From: an uncultured Lachnospiraceae bacterium
Lineage (GTDB): Bacteria > Bacillota > Clostridia > Lachnospirales > Lachnospiraceae
Length of the DNA stretch: 64,000 nt
Direction: 5' to 3'
NCBI GenBank assembly: GCA_947089905.1
Contig: CAMUMG010000002.1
Location: 310,001-374,000 of the forward strand
The notes beneath the pieces were generated by a model. That model saw only the letters and a program-made list of their open reading frames with translations, was not told the origin of the DNA and did no database searches. A program made the position numbers and the translations under genes. Below are positions 28,035-36,552 of this stretch, piece after piece. How positions within the stretch are numbered: the stretch's first letter is position 1; each line of letters opens with the position of its first letter.

Positions 28035-28081
28035 AAATCTACGACTAGATAAAAAATGTACAAATATCTAGTCGTAGATTT
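28035..28081. repeat. Perfect 17-bp inverted repeat plus a third half-site
   Basis: AAATCTACGACTAGATA (28035-28051) and TATCTAGTCGTAGATTT (28065-28081) are perfect complements around a 13-base centre. A related ATCTAGGACTAGAT lies at about 28101-28114. The cluster of CTAGAT sites between divergent genes looks like an operator, perhaps for the ribbon-helix-helix protein at 27744, or a replication iteron remnant. Confidence 0.7.
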
Positions 28082-28130
28082 GTGCAATTTGTTAATAGAC
28101 ATCTAGGACTAGATATGCTATACTTATATC

Positions 28131-28255
28131 AAGATAAAGGTAAGGCAATCGCAAGAGCCAAAAGTCTTAAAGCTAAGAACAATATACCTGTGAGGAGGAA
28201 CCCACAACGAGGCGAACAATAGGCAGGAAGATTACTTAGCCGATAGCCTTATCTT
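28131..28255 (+). ncRNA. Possible structured RNA or leader
   Basis: A 125-nt unit is closed by 28131-28137 with 28249-28255 (AAGATAA/TTATCTT), extended by 28139-28140 with 28247-28248 and 28144-28146 with 28239-28241. Inside, 28187-28190 pairs with 28224-28227 (CCTG/CAGG) and AGTCTT can pair with AAGATT. The purine-rich single-stranded segments and lack of any reading frame suggest an RNA or a transfer-origin-like element. It sits 46 bp before the 28301 gene. I cannot match it to a known family. Confidence 0.35.
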
Positions 28256-28300
28256 ATATTTTAAAGGAAAGCTTGATAATAAGAAAGGATAGTTGATAAA

Positions 28301-28531
28301 GTGACAATCGAAACAATGAAAAGCTATCTGAAAAATCAAATAACCGATATCTGGTATTATAATAGTAAAATAGATTATGGGATAGAGGAAAAGTTTTTAA
28401 ACGCTGAAATTATTGGAAAGGATCTGAAAATTATTTGGAACGAAATGGGGAAACAGTTAGAAATGGTGATTACCTATTTTACAGAATACACCCTAGAGCA
28501 GCTTTATACGATCTGGATGGAGATAGCATAA
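28301..28531 (+). CDS. Small protein of unknown function
   Basis: The 76-aa product has a GTG start and reads MTIETMKSYLKNQITDIWYY, then EEKFLNAEIIGKDLKIIW and ends in EYTLEQLYTIWMEIA. It is a small alpha/beta soluble protein with no signal peptide. The look is that of the small accessory proteins of conjugative elements, but I do not recognise a family. The ribosome site AGAAAGGATAGTTGATAAA is adequate. It lies directly after the possible structured RNA. Confidence 0.55.
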   Translation: MTIETMKSYLKNQITDIWYYNSKIDYGIEEKFLNAEIIGKDLKIIWNEMGKQLEMVITYFTEYTLEQLYTIWMEIA

Positions 28532-28628
28532 AGAAATTTAGGAAGAACAATAATAGGAACTATCCTGTTTTTCCTTTGTAGAGTGGGGCAGCTTCTAAAA
28601 AAATAGTGTACAAATGATCTCAAAATTA

Positions 28629-28651
28629 GGCAGGACAGTATCCTGCCTTTT
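28629..28651 (+). terminator. Terminator after the 28301 gene
   Basis: GGCAGGA and TCCTGCC pair over 7 bp (28629-28635 with 28641-28647) and are followed by TTTTG. Confidence 0.8.
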
Positions 28652-28680
28652 GTATAGTTTATTAGGGTTATCGTTGCTTT

Positions 28681-28708
28681 TTGTACATTATATAGGATAC
28701 AATATAAT
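28681..28708 (+). promoter_or_regulatory. Promoter before the 28816 gene
   Basis: TTGTAC and TATAAT are 16 bp apart, about 108 bp before the TTG start. Confidence 0.45.
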
Positions 28709-28815
28709 AAAACACTAATAACAAACTAATAACAATATGACGTTAAAAGCTCTTATTTTATGCCAAAAATAATTAGTATCATTTAATAGTATTTTAAAAT
28801 AGGGAGGATGTTATA

Positions 28816-29229
28816 TTGCAAGTACACAAGATAGTACAAAGAGAGCTTAGTGAAATAGAAGAAAAGACGATAAATCATTTTAGGTATTATTATGATAATA
28901 AGAAATGTTTTGCATTAATTGGTGATTATGTAGTTGTTACATTATCAGATAATAATTCTACCAATCTGGACAGGTTAAAGAAGGAAACATTAGATAAGAT
29001 TTCTCACGTATTAGATACACCACCAGATTTTCGTACATATGTGATGGATGATATGTTTGGCTTAGTAACAATGAATTATGGAATATGTGCAGTAAGTTCG
29101 GAGAAATTATCAGACGGAGAAATTGAGTCAGGAAAAGTAAGTATCGCTACAGCACTTGTCATAAGAAGTTTATGTCTAGAAGCATGTGAGGCTGGTAATA
29201 TCATTGCGATAAATGATGAAGAATTATAA
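28816..29229 (+). CDS. Protein of unknown function
   Basis: The 137-aa soluble protein has a TTG start supported by AGGGAGGATGTTATA. It begins with a helical part (QRELSEIEEKTINHFRYYYD), then a strand-rich middle (CFALIGDYVVVTLSD), a MDDMFGLVTMNYGICAVSS segment, and a C-terminal helix (ATALVIRSLCLEACEAGNI). No known motif is recognisable. It lies in the accessory region two genes before the modified-peptide locus, and a terminator after the next gene separates them. Confidence 0.55.
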   Translation: MQVHKIVQRELSEIEEKTINHFRYYYDNKKCFALIGDYVVVTLSDNNSTNLDRLKKETLDKISHVLDTPPDFRTYVMDDMFGLVTMNYGICAVSSEKLSDGEIESGKVSIATALVIRSLCLEACEAGNIIAINDEEL

Positions 29230-29374
29230 TAAATTTACTTAGTTTGTCATCTAAACAATACATGACATAAAATGAACCAAATATGACATTTTTATAATAT
29301 AGAACTCCTTTTTTGCCGAAATTATTTCAAAGGTTGCTTTTGTTAATTCTATTTTGCTAATAAGGAGGTCCTGT

Positions 29375-29869
29375 ATGAAAGCTGGAAGTATGGAAGGATT
29401 GATTGGCGCAAATGTAAATATGAAGTTATCAAATACACCAATGCGAGTGTATAAGGAAGCAGAACTCAGAGGGGATACCAAAGTGATGAAGCGTGCTATG
29501 GAGTATGTTACAGATTTTCAGGAAAAGGCACAGAAATACAGTAATAAAGCACAAGAAGAACTTGCTAAAGAACTAAAAGAAGAACGCAAGGAACAGGAAA
29601 TCAGACGTGAACAGACTCTTGAACAGAAAGAAGAAGCAAAAGAATATATAGAAAAAATACAGGAGAATAATAAGTCAGATATTTCTAAAACAGACAGTAT
29701 AGAAATCAGTGAAGAAGGAAAGAAAATTCTTAAAAACAATTCACAGACAGAACAATCTGCTCTGGTTGTACAAAATACGGATGTAAAAATGTATACAAAA
29801 GAAGGAAAAACAATATTAATCGAACCTACTGTTAAATCTGTTGATGAAAAAGTTGATATAATAGTTTAA
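29375..29869 (+). CDS. Coiled-coil protein of unknown function
   Basis: The 164-aa protein starts MKAGSMEGLIGANVNMKLSN, continues with PMRVYKEAELRGDTKVMKRAMEY and then a long charged coiled coil (about residues 50-100, rich in Glu, Lys and Gln). The C-terminal third may be beta-rich. There is no signal peptide. ATG at 29375 follows AAGGAGGTCCTGT; the frame is open seven codons upstream. Related proteins seem common in Lachnospiraceae, without a known function. A strong terminator follows. Confidence 0.6.
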   Translation: MKAGSMEGLIGANVNMKLSNTPMRVYKEAELRGDTKVMKRAMEYVTDFQEKAQKYSNKAQEELAKELKEERKEQEIRREQTLEQKEEAKEYIEKIQENNKSDISKTDSIEISEEGKKILKNNSQTEQSALVVQNTDVKMYTKEGKTILIEPTVKSVDEKVDIIV

Positions 29870-29920
29870 GAAATGTTTTTTTGTAGTTCAAAAAAATATG
29901 ATTTTATATAGTATAGTTTT

Positions 29921-29971
29921 AAAAGCAGAATATCCAAAAATCATAGAACGATTTTTGGATATTCTGCTTTT
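29921..29971. terminator. Strong terminator before the peptide locus
   Basis: Arms 29921-29942 and 29950-29971 are perfectly complementary over 22 bp, with A and T ends. From 29972 to 30200 the DNA is AT-rich and I see no gene. Confidence 0.85.
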
Positions 29972-30200
29972 GAGATTTTTATTTTATAAAACTTTTATTT
30001 CAGTGTTTTTCGTGTTATTGATGATAATATAATAGTATAATTTAATATAAAACAAACAAGAATTTTATATACAATATAATTATTTATTTTTGAATTAATA
30101 TAGCTAAAGTTTTAGAGGAATATTAGTTTCTTAGATTTATTAGCTGTATATTAAATCTATTTAAATATTTTAAAATTTTTAGATAAATTCTAAAATATAG

Positions 30201-30229
30201 TTGACAAATTAATATATAAATGATATTAT
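30201..30229 (+). promoter_or_regulatory. Promoter of the peptide precursor gene
   Basis: TTGACA and TATTAT with 17 bp between them lie 57 bp before the precursor start. Confidence 0.75.
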
Positions 30230-30285
30230 ATCAACATAAAATTACAAAATAATGATTATATTATTAAAATTAGGAGGTTAATATT

Positions 30286-30426
30286 ATGTCAAAAATTATT
30301 ACATCTTTATTTAAAAAGAGAGATATAAGAAAAAAGGAAGCTACAATAAAAAGAATCTATGAGAAAAGTAAAGCAGGTCCAACATGGCAGTGCGGTCCAG
30401 AGATGTGTATGACACCAGAGATTTAG
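30286..30426 (+). CDS. Putative RiPP precursor peptide
   Basis: This 46-aa gene has a perfect TAGGAGGTT ribosome site and promoter. The leader is basic and helical (residues 1-29, e.g. SLFKKRDIRKKEATIKRIYEK). The C-terminal part AGPTWQCGPEMCMTPEI has two Cys (36 and 41) and one Trp (34), separated from the leader by AG at 30-31, a possible cleavage point. A radical SAM/SPASM enzyme with a PqqD-like front and an ABC exporter follow. Thioether or other Cys- or Trp-based crosslinks are likely products (sactipeptide/ranthipeptide class is the nearest idea). The core does not match a precursor I can name. The gene is real by context, though short. Confidence 0.8.
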   Translation: MSKIITSLFKKRDIRKKEATIKRIYEKSKAGPTWQCGPEMCMTPEI

Positions 30427-30620
30427 TGTTCTGTAAATAAATTTAGAAGATTAGCATATTATATGAATCCAGTAAGATCATAAGAGAATTTAGATACTTA
30501 ATAAATAATATTTTAAAGAGTTAATAGGATATATTAAGAGTTGAAAAGTTTAAATACCTAGTTTGTAATCATAAAAATGTTTAATAAAGATTTAGAATGA
30601 AAATAATAAATCGGTTATAG

Positions 30621-30659
30621 GCGAGAATACCATATAGTGGTGTTTTATCGCCTTTTTTG
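30621..30659 (+). terminator. Intra-operon terminator after the precursor
   Basis: GGCGA (30621-30625) pairs with TCGCC (30649-30653), an inner ACCA/TGGT pair lies in the loop, and six T follow. Partial readthrough would give more precursor than enzyme. The bases 30427-30620 hold no evident gene. Confidence 0.75.
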
Positions 30660-30725
30660 GACTTTGAAGTTAGTAATTTAAAGTTTATAAAATACATTTT
30701 ATAATTAAAAGGGAGAAATCATTTA

Positions 30726-32018
30726 ATGATAAATATTAATGATGGAGTTCGTTTGACACAAAATATTAATAGTAAAATGATAAAAGGTAATTTTATCTTA
30801 TATAATTCTAAAATAGGCGTAGAAGCAGAAATAAATTATTTAACCTACCAAATTATAAAAAAAGTTAATGAATGTATAGTTAGAAATATGGATGAACTAT
30901 ATAAACTGACAAAGAGATATAGTAGAAATACTAATCAAATTATAAAACAATTATTTAATTACAAAATACTTTCAGTTTGCGATAAAAAGAATATTAATAA
31001 AAATATTTTACCAGTTAAAAGAGTTAAATATCCATTATCTTATTTAGCGTTAGAATTAACAGATAATTGTAATTTAAACTGTATTCATTGTTATGGTCAA
31101 TTTGGGCGATATAAGCAATATTCTAATCTTACATATGAATACTTAAAATCTATAAAAAAAGATATAGATTTATTACATACTAGATCTATTGCCTTAACTG
31201 GTGGAGAGGTATTGACACATAAAGAGTTTGAAAAGATAGCTATGTTCTTTTTAAAAAATGGTTTTAATGTAGTTATTTTTTCAAATGGATATAACTATAA
31301 AAGAATGGAAAACTTTTTAGAACTTTCAAAAGATTATCATATGACAATAAAGATTAGTATTGACGGATTAAATAATACTCATAATTTAATACGAGGAAGA
31401 AAAAATTCCTATGAAAATGCTATAAAAATGTTAGATATATTAAAAAAGTACGACAATGTTGATACTGATATTAGCACTGTAATTATGCGTGAAAATTTAA
31501 AAGAGATTGATGAATTAATTGATATCATAAAAAATAGATATCCTAAATTTACCCATCAATTAGATATTATATCACCTATATTAAATGCAAGAAAAAATCA
31601 ATCGCTTTTTACACTTTCAGAAATACAAAAAATATATAATCGTTATCCAAAAGTTTTTCTTCAAGAATCACCCATTGGTTTACAAAAATATAGATGTACA
31701 GGAGGTGTTACATCTGCAGCGATTAGTTCCTCAAAAGTACTCAAAATATGTGTTGGTGCAGAAGACCCAGAGTTTCAGTTGGGAGATTTAAATAAAGATT
31801 CATTATTAAATATATGGAAGCATCCTAGTTCTAATGGAAAGCGATTTAGACAAGAGGGAAGTCATGATTCCTATAAATGCAAAAAATGTAGCTTAAAAAA
31901 GAAGTGTAATACTGTAAATTGTAGATTATTAGCACAAGGGTATAAAAATGATAGTAGTATGCCTAATCCACTTACATGTATGGCGGAAAGGATAAAACAA
32001 AGTGAAAATAATTTTTGA
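30726..32018 (+). CDS. Radical SAM/SPASM peptide maturase
   Basis: The 430-aa enzyme has an N-terminal winged-helix part (about 1-95) like the PqqD/RRE leader-binding domain. The 4Fe-4S/SAM motif is C115-NLN-C119-IH-C122 in LTDNCNLNCIHCYG. The radical SAM barrel follows, with LTGGEVL as SAM-binding glycine motif. The SPASM domain at about 321-430 has Cys 324, 342, 385, 388, 394, 399 and 418 to hold auxiliary clusters. It is expected to install crosslinks in the 46-aa peptide. The family of Cys-rich-peptide maturases in Clostridia is similar in layout. AAAAGGGAGAAATC lies before the ATG, and the exporter gene overlaps its end by 17 bp. Confidence 0.92.
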   Translation: MININDGVRLTQNINSKMIKGNFILYNSKIGVEAEINYLTYQIIKKVNECIVRNMDELYKLTKRYSRNTNQIIKQLFNYKILSVCDKKNINKNILPVKRVKYPLSYLALELTDNCNLNCIHCYGQFGRYKQYSNLTYEYLKSIKKDIDLLHTRSIALTGGEVLTHKEFEKIAMFFLKNGFNVVIFSNGYNYKRMENFLELSKDYHMTIKISIDGLNNTHNLIRGRKNSYENAIKMLDILKKYDNVDTDISTVIMRENLKEIDELIDIIKNRYPKFTHQLDIISPILNARKNQSLFTLSEIQKIYNRYPKVFLQESPIGLQKYRCTGGVTSAAISSSKVLKICVGAEDPEFQLGDLNKDSLLNIWKHPSSNGKRFRQEGSHDSYKCKKCSLKKKCNTVNCRLLAQGYKNDSSMPNPLTCMAERIKQSENNF

Positions 32019-33612
32019 TATGATTAAATTACTAATATCGAGAAGTAAAAAGACTTTTTTTAAAAGTGCCTGTTTTGTTGTTTTGCTTTCTGGTATGCAG
32101 ATTATACTTCCAATATCCATGCGTTGGATGATATCTTTTACAGAAGAAAAACAGTCTTATATCGTGCTAACTATCTGTATTTTTGGCTATGCCATTTTAC
32201 TTTTGATAAATAATTTTGTTCATATTGGATGGACTTATTCTCTTGATTGGTTGGGCGGAGAAATTTTAGAGGGAATACGAATGGATTTATATGATGCAAT
32301 TTCGAACTCAGATTACAAAGAACTTTTAAAAATTGGAAAGGAAAAACTGAAAAATATTCTTTATATGGACACTCTTAATATTTTTCAATCAGTAAGTGTC
32401 CAAGGTATGCAAATTATTAGTAATATCTTTTTAATCTTTATTTTTTTATTAGTTTCTTTTTTTATCAATCAATGGCTGTCATTAGTACTTTTATTGTCTT
32501 CTATTCTAGGTTTTTTTCTCTCTATGGTTTCAAGAAAACCGATTGCAGCGGCATCAATGAAAGTCAACTTAAAGATGAAAGAGGATAATAAAGTAACGAA
32601 TGAATATATTGATGCAGTGGAATTATTAAAAACAAATGAGTTGGAATATTATTTTAGAGAAAAGGGGAAATCCAGTTTATGGGATTTTATTCACACTGCA
32701 TTAAGAGCAGATAAAATATTAGTTTTTTTAAAACAAATGATAACTGACTTTCATCAACTTGTTTCAGTTGGAATTTCTGCATTTTTGGCTATGAGTATGC
32801 GAGATACCGTCACTGCAGGAGACTTAGTATACTATATCTTTGTAACCGATATGATTTTGAATACCAGTCAAGCTATTGAAACAGGATTGTATTCTTTAAT
32901 ACGTATGCTTCCAGCGTTTGAAAATATAACTAAGGTTCTTCATTTGAAAAAAACAAAAGGTACAGAAGTATTGAGTAGTATTGATACGATTTCATTTAAA
33001 AATGTCAGCTTTTATTATGAAAATAATCAGAAATCTATTATAAATAATCTTTCTGCTGAATTTAAGACAGGTGATATTATTCGAGTAGCTGGTGAAAACG
33101 GAAGTGGAAAATCTACATTTATAAAGTTATTGGTAGGATTACTACATCCAGAAACAGGAGAAATTTGTTTTAATGGAATACCTACTCATGAATTATCACC
33201 AAGTTGTTTAAAAAAACAAATTATTTATATTAATCAGGATGAGATTATTTTAAATGATACTGTAAATAATTATTTAAAAGCAATATCCGATTTGAAATTA
33301 AATGATGAAACAATAGAAGCATTAAAAAAGAAAGTAAAGTTCGATAAAGAAATTGTAACAGTTCGAGAAAATGGAAATTCTTTATCAGGAGGACAACGAA
33401 AAAAAATGCTTTTAATGAAGCTATTGTTACGATACCAAGAAGCATCAGTAATTATATTAGATGAAATTGAAGCAGGATTAGATTTAGAAAGTAAAAAATT
33501 TGTGACAGAGTTAGAAAAAGAAATTTTAAGTAATCGAAAAAATTGTATTATATTTAAAATTACACACGAAGAGGAGATAGGAGTTTATAATAAAGTCATA
33601 CAAATGAGATAA
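32002..33612 (+). CDS. ABC transporter (fused membrane and ATPase domains)
   Basis: The 536-aa protein has six or so membrane helices in the first 310 residues and a nucleotide-binding domain with Walker A GENGSGKST (about 364-372), signature SLSGGQRKK, Walker B VIILDEIEAGLD and the switch His in FKITHEEE. It lacks the N-terminal C39 peptidase found in many bacteriocin exporters, so leader removal must be done by another protease. It overlaps the radical SAM gene and probably exports the modified peptide or gives self-protection. GTG at 32002 is taken as start; ATG at 32020 is an alternative. Confidence 0.92.
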   Translation: MKIIFDMIKLLISRSKKTFFKSACFVVLLSGMQIILPISMRWMISFTEEKQSYIVLTICIFGYAILLLINNFVHIGWTYSLDWLGGEILEGIRMDLYDAISNSDYKELLKIGKEKLKNILYMDTLNIFQSVSVQGMQIISNIFLIFIFLLVSFFINQWLSLVLLLSSILGFFLSMVSRKPIAAASMKVNLKMKEDNKVTNEYIDAVELLKTNELEYYFREKGKSSLWDFIHTALRADKILVFLKQMITDFHQLVSVGISAFLAMSMRDTVTAGDLVYYIFVTDMILNTSQAIETGLYSLIRMLPAFENITKVLHLKKTKGTEVLSSIDTISFKNVSFYYENNQKSIINNLSAEFKTGDIIRVAGENGSGKSTFIKLLVGLLHPETGEICFNGIPTHELSPSCLKKQIIYINQDEIILNDTVNNYLKAISDLKLNDETIEALKKKVKFDKEIVTVRENGNSLSGGQRKKMLLMKLLLRYQEASVIILDEIEAGLDLESKKFVTELEKEILSNRKNCIIFKITHEEEIGVYNKVIQMR

Positions 33613-33757
33613 AAATATGATAAATAAAATTAAAACAGAGAACTCTTTTCGATGAATCCTGTTTTGAAAGCAGACGTAAAAATAAAAACTACGAACAAAA
33701 ACAACCTCCCTAACCCAGAAGTTATAGCAAAATTACTTAAATGTTAAAATGCGTTGC

Positions 33758-33786
33758 TTGTGGCAATGGACAGTTTCGCCTATAAT
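33758..33786 (+). promoter_or_regulatory. Promoter of the HTH gene
   Basis: TTGTGG and TATAAT are 17 bp apart, 35 bp before the start. Between 33613 and 33757 I see no gene. Confidence 0.5.
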
Positions 33787-33821
33787 AGTGGTAACAACCG
33801 AAAGAAAGGAGGTTATCTATA

Positions 33822-34331
33822 ATGCTCAATGAAAATATTAAAGCAATCAGAAAATCAAAAGGACTTTCGCAGCAGGAGCTTGCTGTTAAGGTGAATGTGG
33901 TGCGGCAGACAATTTCTAAATGGGAGCAAGGCTTGTCAGTTCCCGATTCTGATATGTTGATCTCTATATCAGAAGTGCTTGAAACACCCGTGAGTACATT
34001 GCTTGGAGAAAACGTCATTGAGTCGAAGATTAATGACTTAAAGGCGATTTCTACAAAGCTGGAGGTGATAAATTTGCAACTTGCACGAAGAAAAATCACC
34101 AGAAAAAGAATGTTACATTGGTTTTTTATCTCATTGTGTGCAGTTATAGCAGCGATTTTTGCAATCATATTGACATTCGAAAGTCCTTACTTAGGATGGG
34201 ATTATAGTGATCCTGAAACCGCTGTTCTCGGAGTAGCATTTCACTCATTTGAATGGCTGTTTGTCAGAGTAGCACCAATTATCTTTATTGGTATAATTAT
34301 TGGAATTTTCATGACACAGAAGAAAGAATAA
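33822..34331 (+). CDS. XRE-family regulator with membrane helices
   Basis: The 169-aa protein has an N-terminal HTH_3 domain (IKAIRKSKGLSQQELAVKVNV, VVRQTISKWEQG, MLISISEVLETPVSTLLGE), a short coil (about 70-95), and two C-terminal hydrophobic segments (HWFFISLCAVIAAIFAIIL and VAPIIFIGIIIGIFM). A membrane-tethered repressor is the likely form. It has its own promoter and terminator. Whether it controls the peptide locus before it cannot be told. Confidence 0.88.
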   Translation: MLNENIKAIRKSKGLSQQELAVKVNVVRQTISKWEQGLSVPDSDMLISISEVLETPVSTLLGENVIESKINDLKAISTKLEVINLQLARRKITRKRMLHWFFISLCAVIAAIFAIILTFESPYLGWDYSDPETAVLGVAFHSFEWLFVRVAPIIFIGIIIGIFMTQKKE

Positions 34332-34373
34332 AACCAATTCAACTGCAAAAATTATAATATTCAATCACCCGAT

Positions 34374-34407
34374 ATGTCCGTATAGCCTTGTGCTGTGCGG
34401 GCATTTT
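34374..34407 (+). terminator. Possible terminator after the HTH gene
   Basis: TGTCCG and CGGGCA can pair, with one wobble, and are followed by TTTTC. The stem is imperfect. Confidence 0.5.
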
Positions 34408-34433
34408 CATATATATTATAAAGCTAAAATACA

Positions 34434-34462
34434 TTGACACTATTATACGAGCAGTATATAAT
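34434..34462 (+). promoter_or_regulatory. Promoter of the RNA-repair region
   Basis: Perfect TTGACA and TATAAT, spacer 17 bp, lie 42 bp before the gene at 34505. Confidence 0.8.
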
Positions 34463-34504
34463 AATTTCTAAATAAATAAAACCAAATTCAGAGAGGTGAT
34501 GCCT

Positions 34505-35683
34505 GTGAATTATATTGAATTAGGAGATAGATTAAGCAGTATTGGAATTAAATTTATGTATAAACTTCCATGTCATGTTTTATATACAGATGATAAACAA
34601 ACGATTATTTCCGCAAAATTATATCATGATGAGAAGATTAAAAAAATTAGTTGTGCCACATTATGTAGTCATAATTGTTATAGAAAAATCAAAAAAATGA
34701 AATATGTATTATTTTCCTCTAAGGTAGAGTATTGTTGTTATGATACAGGAATTGATATTTTAAAGATAATCGATGTAAACGCAGAGGATGAAGAACAGGT
34801 TTCTTACTTATTAAGTATTTTAGACAGAAACTATAATAAAATCGAATACGAAGTTAAAATTAAATATATTACATTTATGTTGGGATATTTTTATTCGATT
34901 AATATTGATAATTATGAAGATATCTTATCTCAGTTACTTTATTCTAATGATATAAAAGATCCATGTGATATTATAAATCAGATTAAATATTATACGGATT
35001 ATGCTACAGAAACAAATAATATTATACTATATAGCAATTATATAGATAATATATTTAATCATATTGAGAATTTAGATTGTATCAACGATTATAAATTAAA
35101 GTATAAAAAGTGGTTACGTGATAATCTTTCCTCTTATGACACAGTGACTAAAATATTAAGTGAATTTAATATGAATATGTTTGTTGCATTTGGTCAGGAT
35201 GATATTCATTTTTTTACAAATGACAATAATATATTTGGTGTCATGATTGTAAAGTTTGATAGAGTTATTTCTATTAGTGCAGGTGCTTATGTTAGAGGAG
35301 ATTCTGAAGAAATTGAACATTTAGTAGGGGAATGTAACTCAAATGTCACTGTATTAAACTGTGAAGATTTAGAGTATAAGATAATTAAAGTAGAAAATCT
35401 CACAAGTAAGTTTTATATGCTATCTGATTTAATGTGGATGACAGAGGACAATAATATGAGAGCTTCTGATGAGATATTATTTAAGATGTTGACATTTGCC
35501 TGTTATGGAACAGATGAGAGAAAGAAAAATCAGTTAGATAGTCAAGTTGATCTAATAAAAATGTGTAGCAGTAGTTATTTTTTAGATATTTTAAAAGGAG
35601 ATATAGAGAGGGTTATGTTTAAAGCATATGGAAAAGAATCTGTACCTCCTCTTATAGAAGAATGGACTACAAAAATGGAATAA
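34505..35683 (+). CDS. Protein of unknown function upstream of the RNA-repair pair
   Basis: The 392-aa protein is rich in Asn, Ile, Tyr and Asp with AT-rich codon use more extreme than its neighbours. Cysteines are clustered at about 46-56 and 72-73 (SCATLCSHNC, YCCYD). There is no signal peptide or membrane helix. GTG at 34505 is preferred because GAGAGGTGA lies 8 bp before it; ATG at 34499 is too close. I do not recognise a family. The gene is followed 35 bp later by RNA ligase, with no terminator between, so the three are probably one transcript. Confidence 0.6.
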   Translation: MNYIELGDRLSSIGIKFMYKLPCHVLYTDDKQTIISAKLYHDEKIKKISCATLCSHNCYRKIKKMKYVLFSSKVEYCCYDTGIDILKIIDVNAEDEEQVSYLLSILDRNYNKIEYEVKIKYITFMLGYFYSINIDNYEDILSQLLYSNDIKDPCDIINQIKYYTDYATETNNIILYSNYIDNIFNHIENLDCINDYKLKYKKWLRDNLSSYDTVTKILSEFNMNMFVAFGQDDIHFFTNDNNIFGVMIVKFDRVISISAGAYVRGDSEEIEHLVGECNSNVTVLNCEDLEYKIIKVENLTSKFYMLSDLMWMTEDNNMRASDEILFKMLTFACYGTDERKKNQLDSQVDLIKMCSSSYFLDILKGDIERVMFKAYGKESVPPLIEEWTTKME

Positions 35684-35718
35684 ATTGTAAAGATAAATAA
35701 AGAATAGAGGAAATCAGT

Positions 35719-36552
35719 ATGGATTTGATGTTTAAGTATCCAAGAACCCGTCATATCGAGGGATCGAAAAAGCAGGTTGGTGATGAAGATTTAGATTATA
35801 TCAGTTTTAAAGAGATCAAAGGATTTTATGTTGTTTTAGAAGAAAAAGTAGATGGTGCAAACTCAGGAATTAGTTTTAATGAAAAAGGGGATCTACTTTT
35901 ACAAAGCCGTGGGCATTTCTTAAATGGAGGATATGGAGAACGGCAATTTGATTTATTTAAAGTTTGGGCAAATTGTCATAAACTGGAATTATATAAAATT
36001 TTAGGAGAGCGTTTTATTATGTATGGAGAATGGCTCTATGCAAAACATACAGAATTTTATGATGCACTGCCTAATTATTTTATGGAGTTTGATATTTTGG
36101 ACAAACAGACAGGAGAATTTTTAAGTACAAAAAAAAGAAAAGAATTAATAGGAAATTACTCGTTTCTCACCCAAGTGAAAGTGTTGTTTGAGGGAAAATT
36201 AAATTCACTTGATGAATTGACCTCTTTTCTTGGAAGTTCTTATTTTAAAACCGATCATTTTTTAGAAACATTAGAAAATCAATGTAAAGAGCAAGGACTT
36301 GATCCAGAACTTATTAAGTCACAGACAGATTGTTCGGATCAGATGGAAGGAATTTATATTAAGGTGGAAGGTTCAAAAGAAGCAGGGGATACAGTAATTG
36401 GACGCTGTAAATATGTACGCAGTTCTTTTTTAAATACCATCTTAGATTCTGGAACACATTGGATGAAACGACCTTTAATTCCAAATGTTCTTTGTGAGGG
36501 AATAGATTTGTTTTCTTCGGATAATGTAGGCTCAGAAAGGAAAGAAACATAA
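35719..36552 (+). CDS. RNA ligase (nucleotidyltransferase superfamily)
   Basis: The 277-aa protein has the ligase nucleotidyltransferase motifs: motif I EEKVDGANSG with the adenylated Lys43, QSRGHF, motif III FIMYGEWLYA, MEFDILD, motif IV MEGIYIKVEG and motif V GRCKYVRSS. It seals 5'-phosphate and 3'-OH ends of nicked RNA, with ATP. The size is that of the Rnl2/DRB0094-like bacterial ligases. It is translationally coupled to the HD-kinase gene (TAATG overlap), which supplies matching end-healing. Confidence 0.9.
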   Translation: MDLMFKYPRTRHIEGSKKQVGDEDLDYISFKEIKGFYVVLEEKVDGANSGISFNEKGDLLLQSRGHFLNGGYGERQFDLFKVWANCHKLELYKILGERFIMYGEWLYAKHTEFYDALPNYFMEFDILDKQTGEFLSTKKRKELIGNYSFLTQVKVLFEGKLNSLDELTSFLGSSYFKTDHFLETLENQCKEQGLDPELIKSQTDCSDQMEGIYIKVEGSKEAGDTVIGRCKYVRSSFLNTILDSGTHWMKRPLIPNVLCEGIDLFSSDNVGSERKET

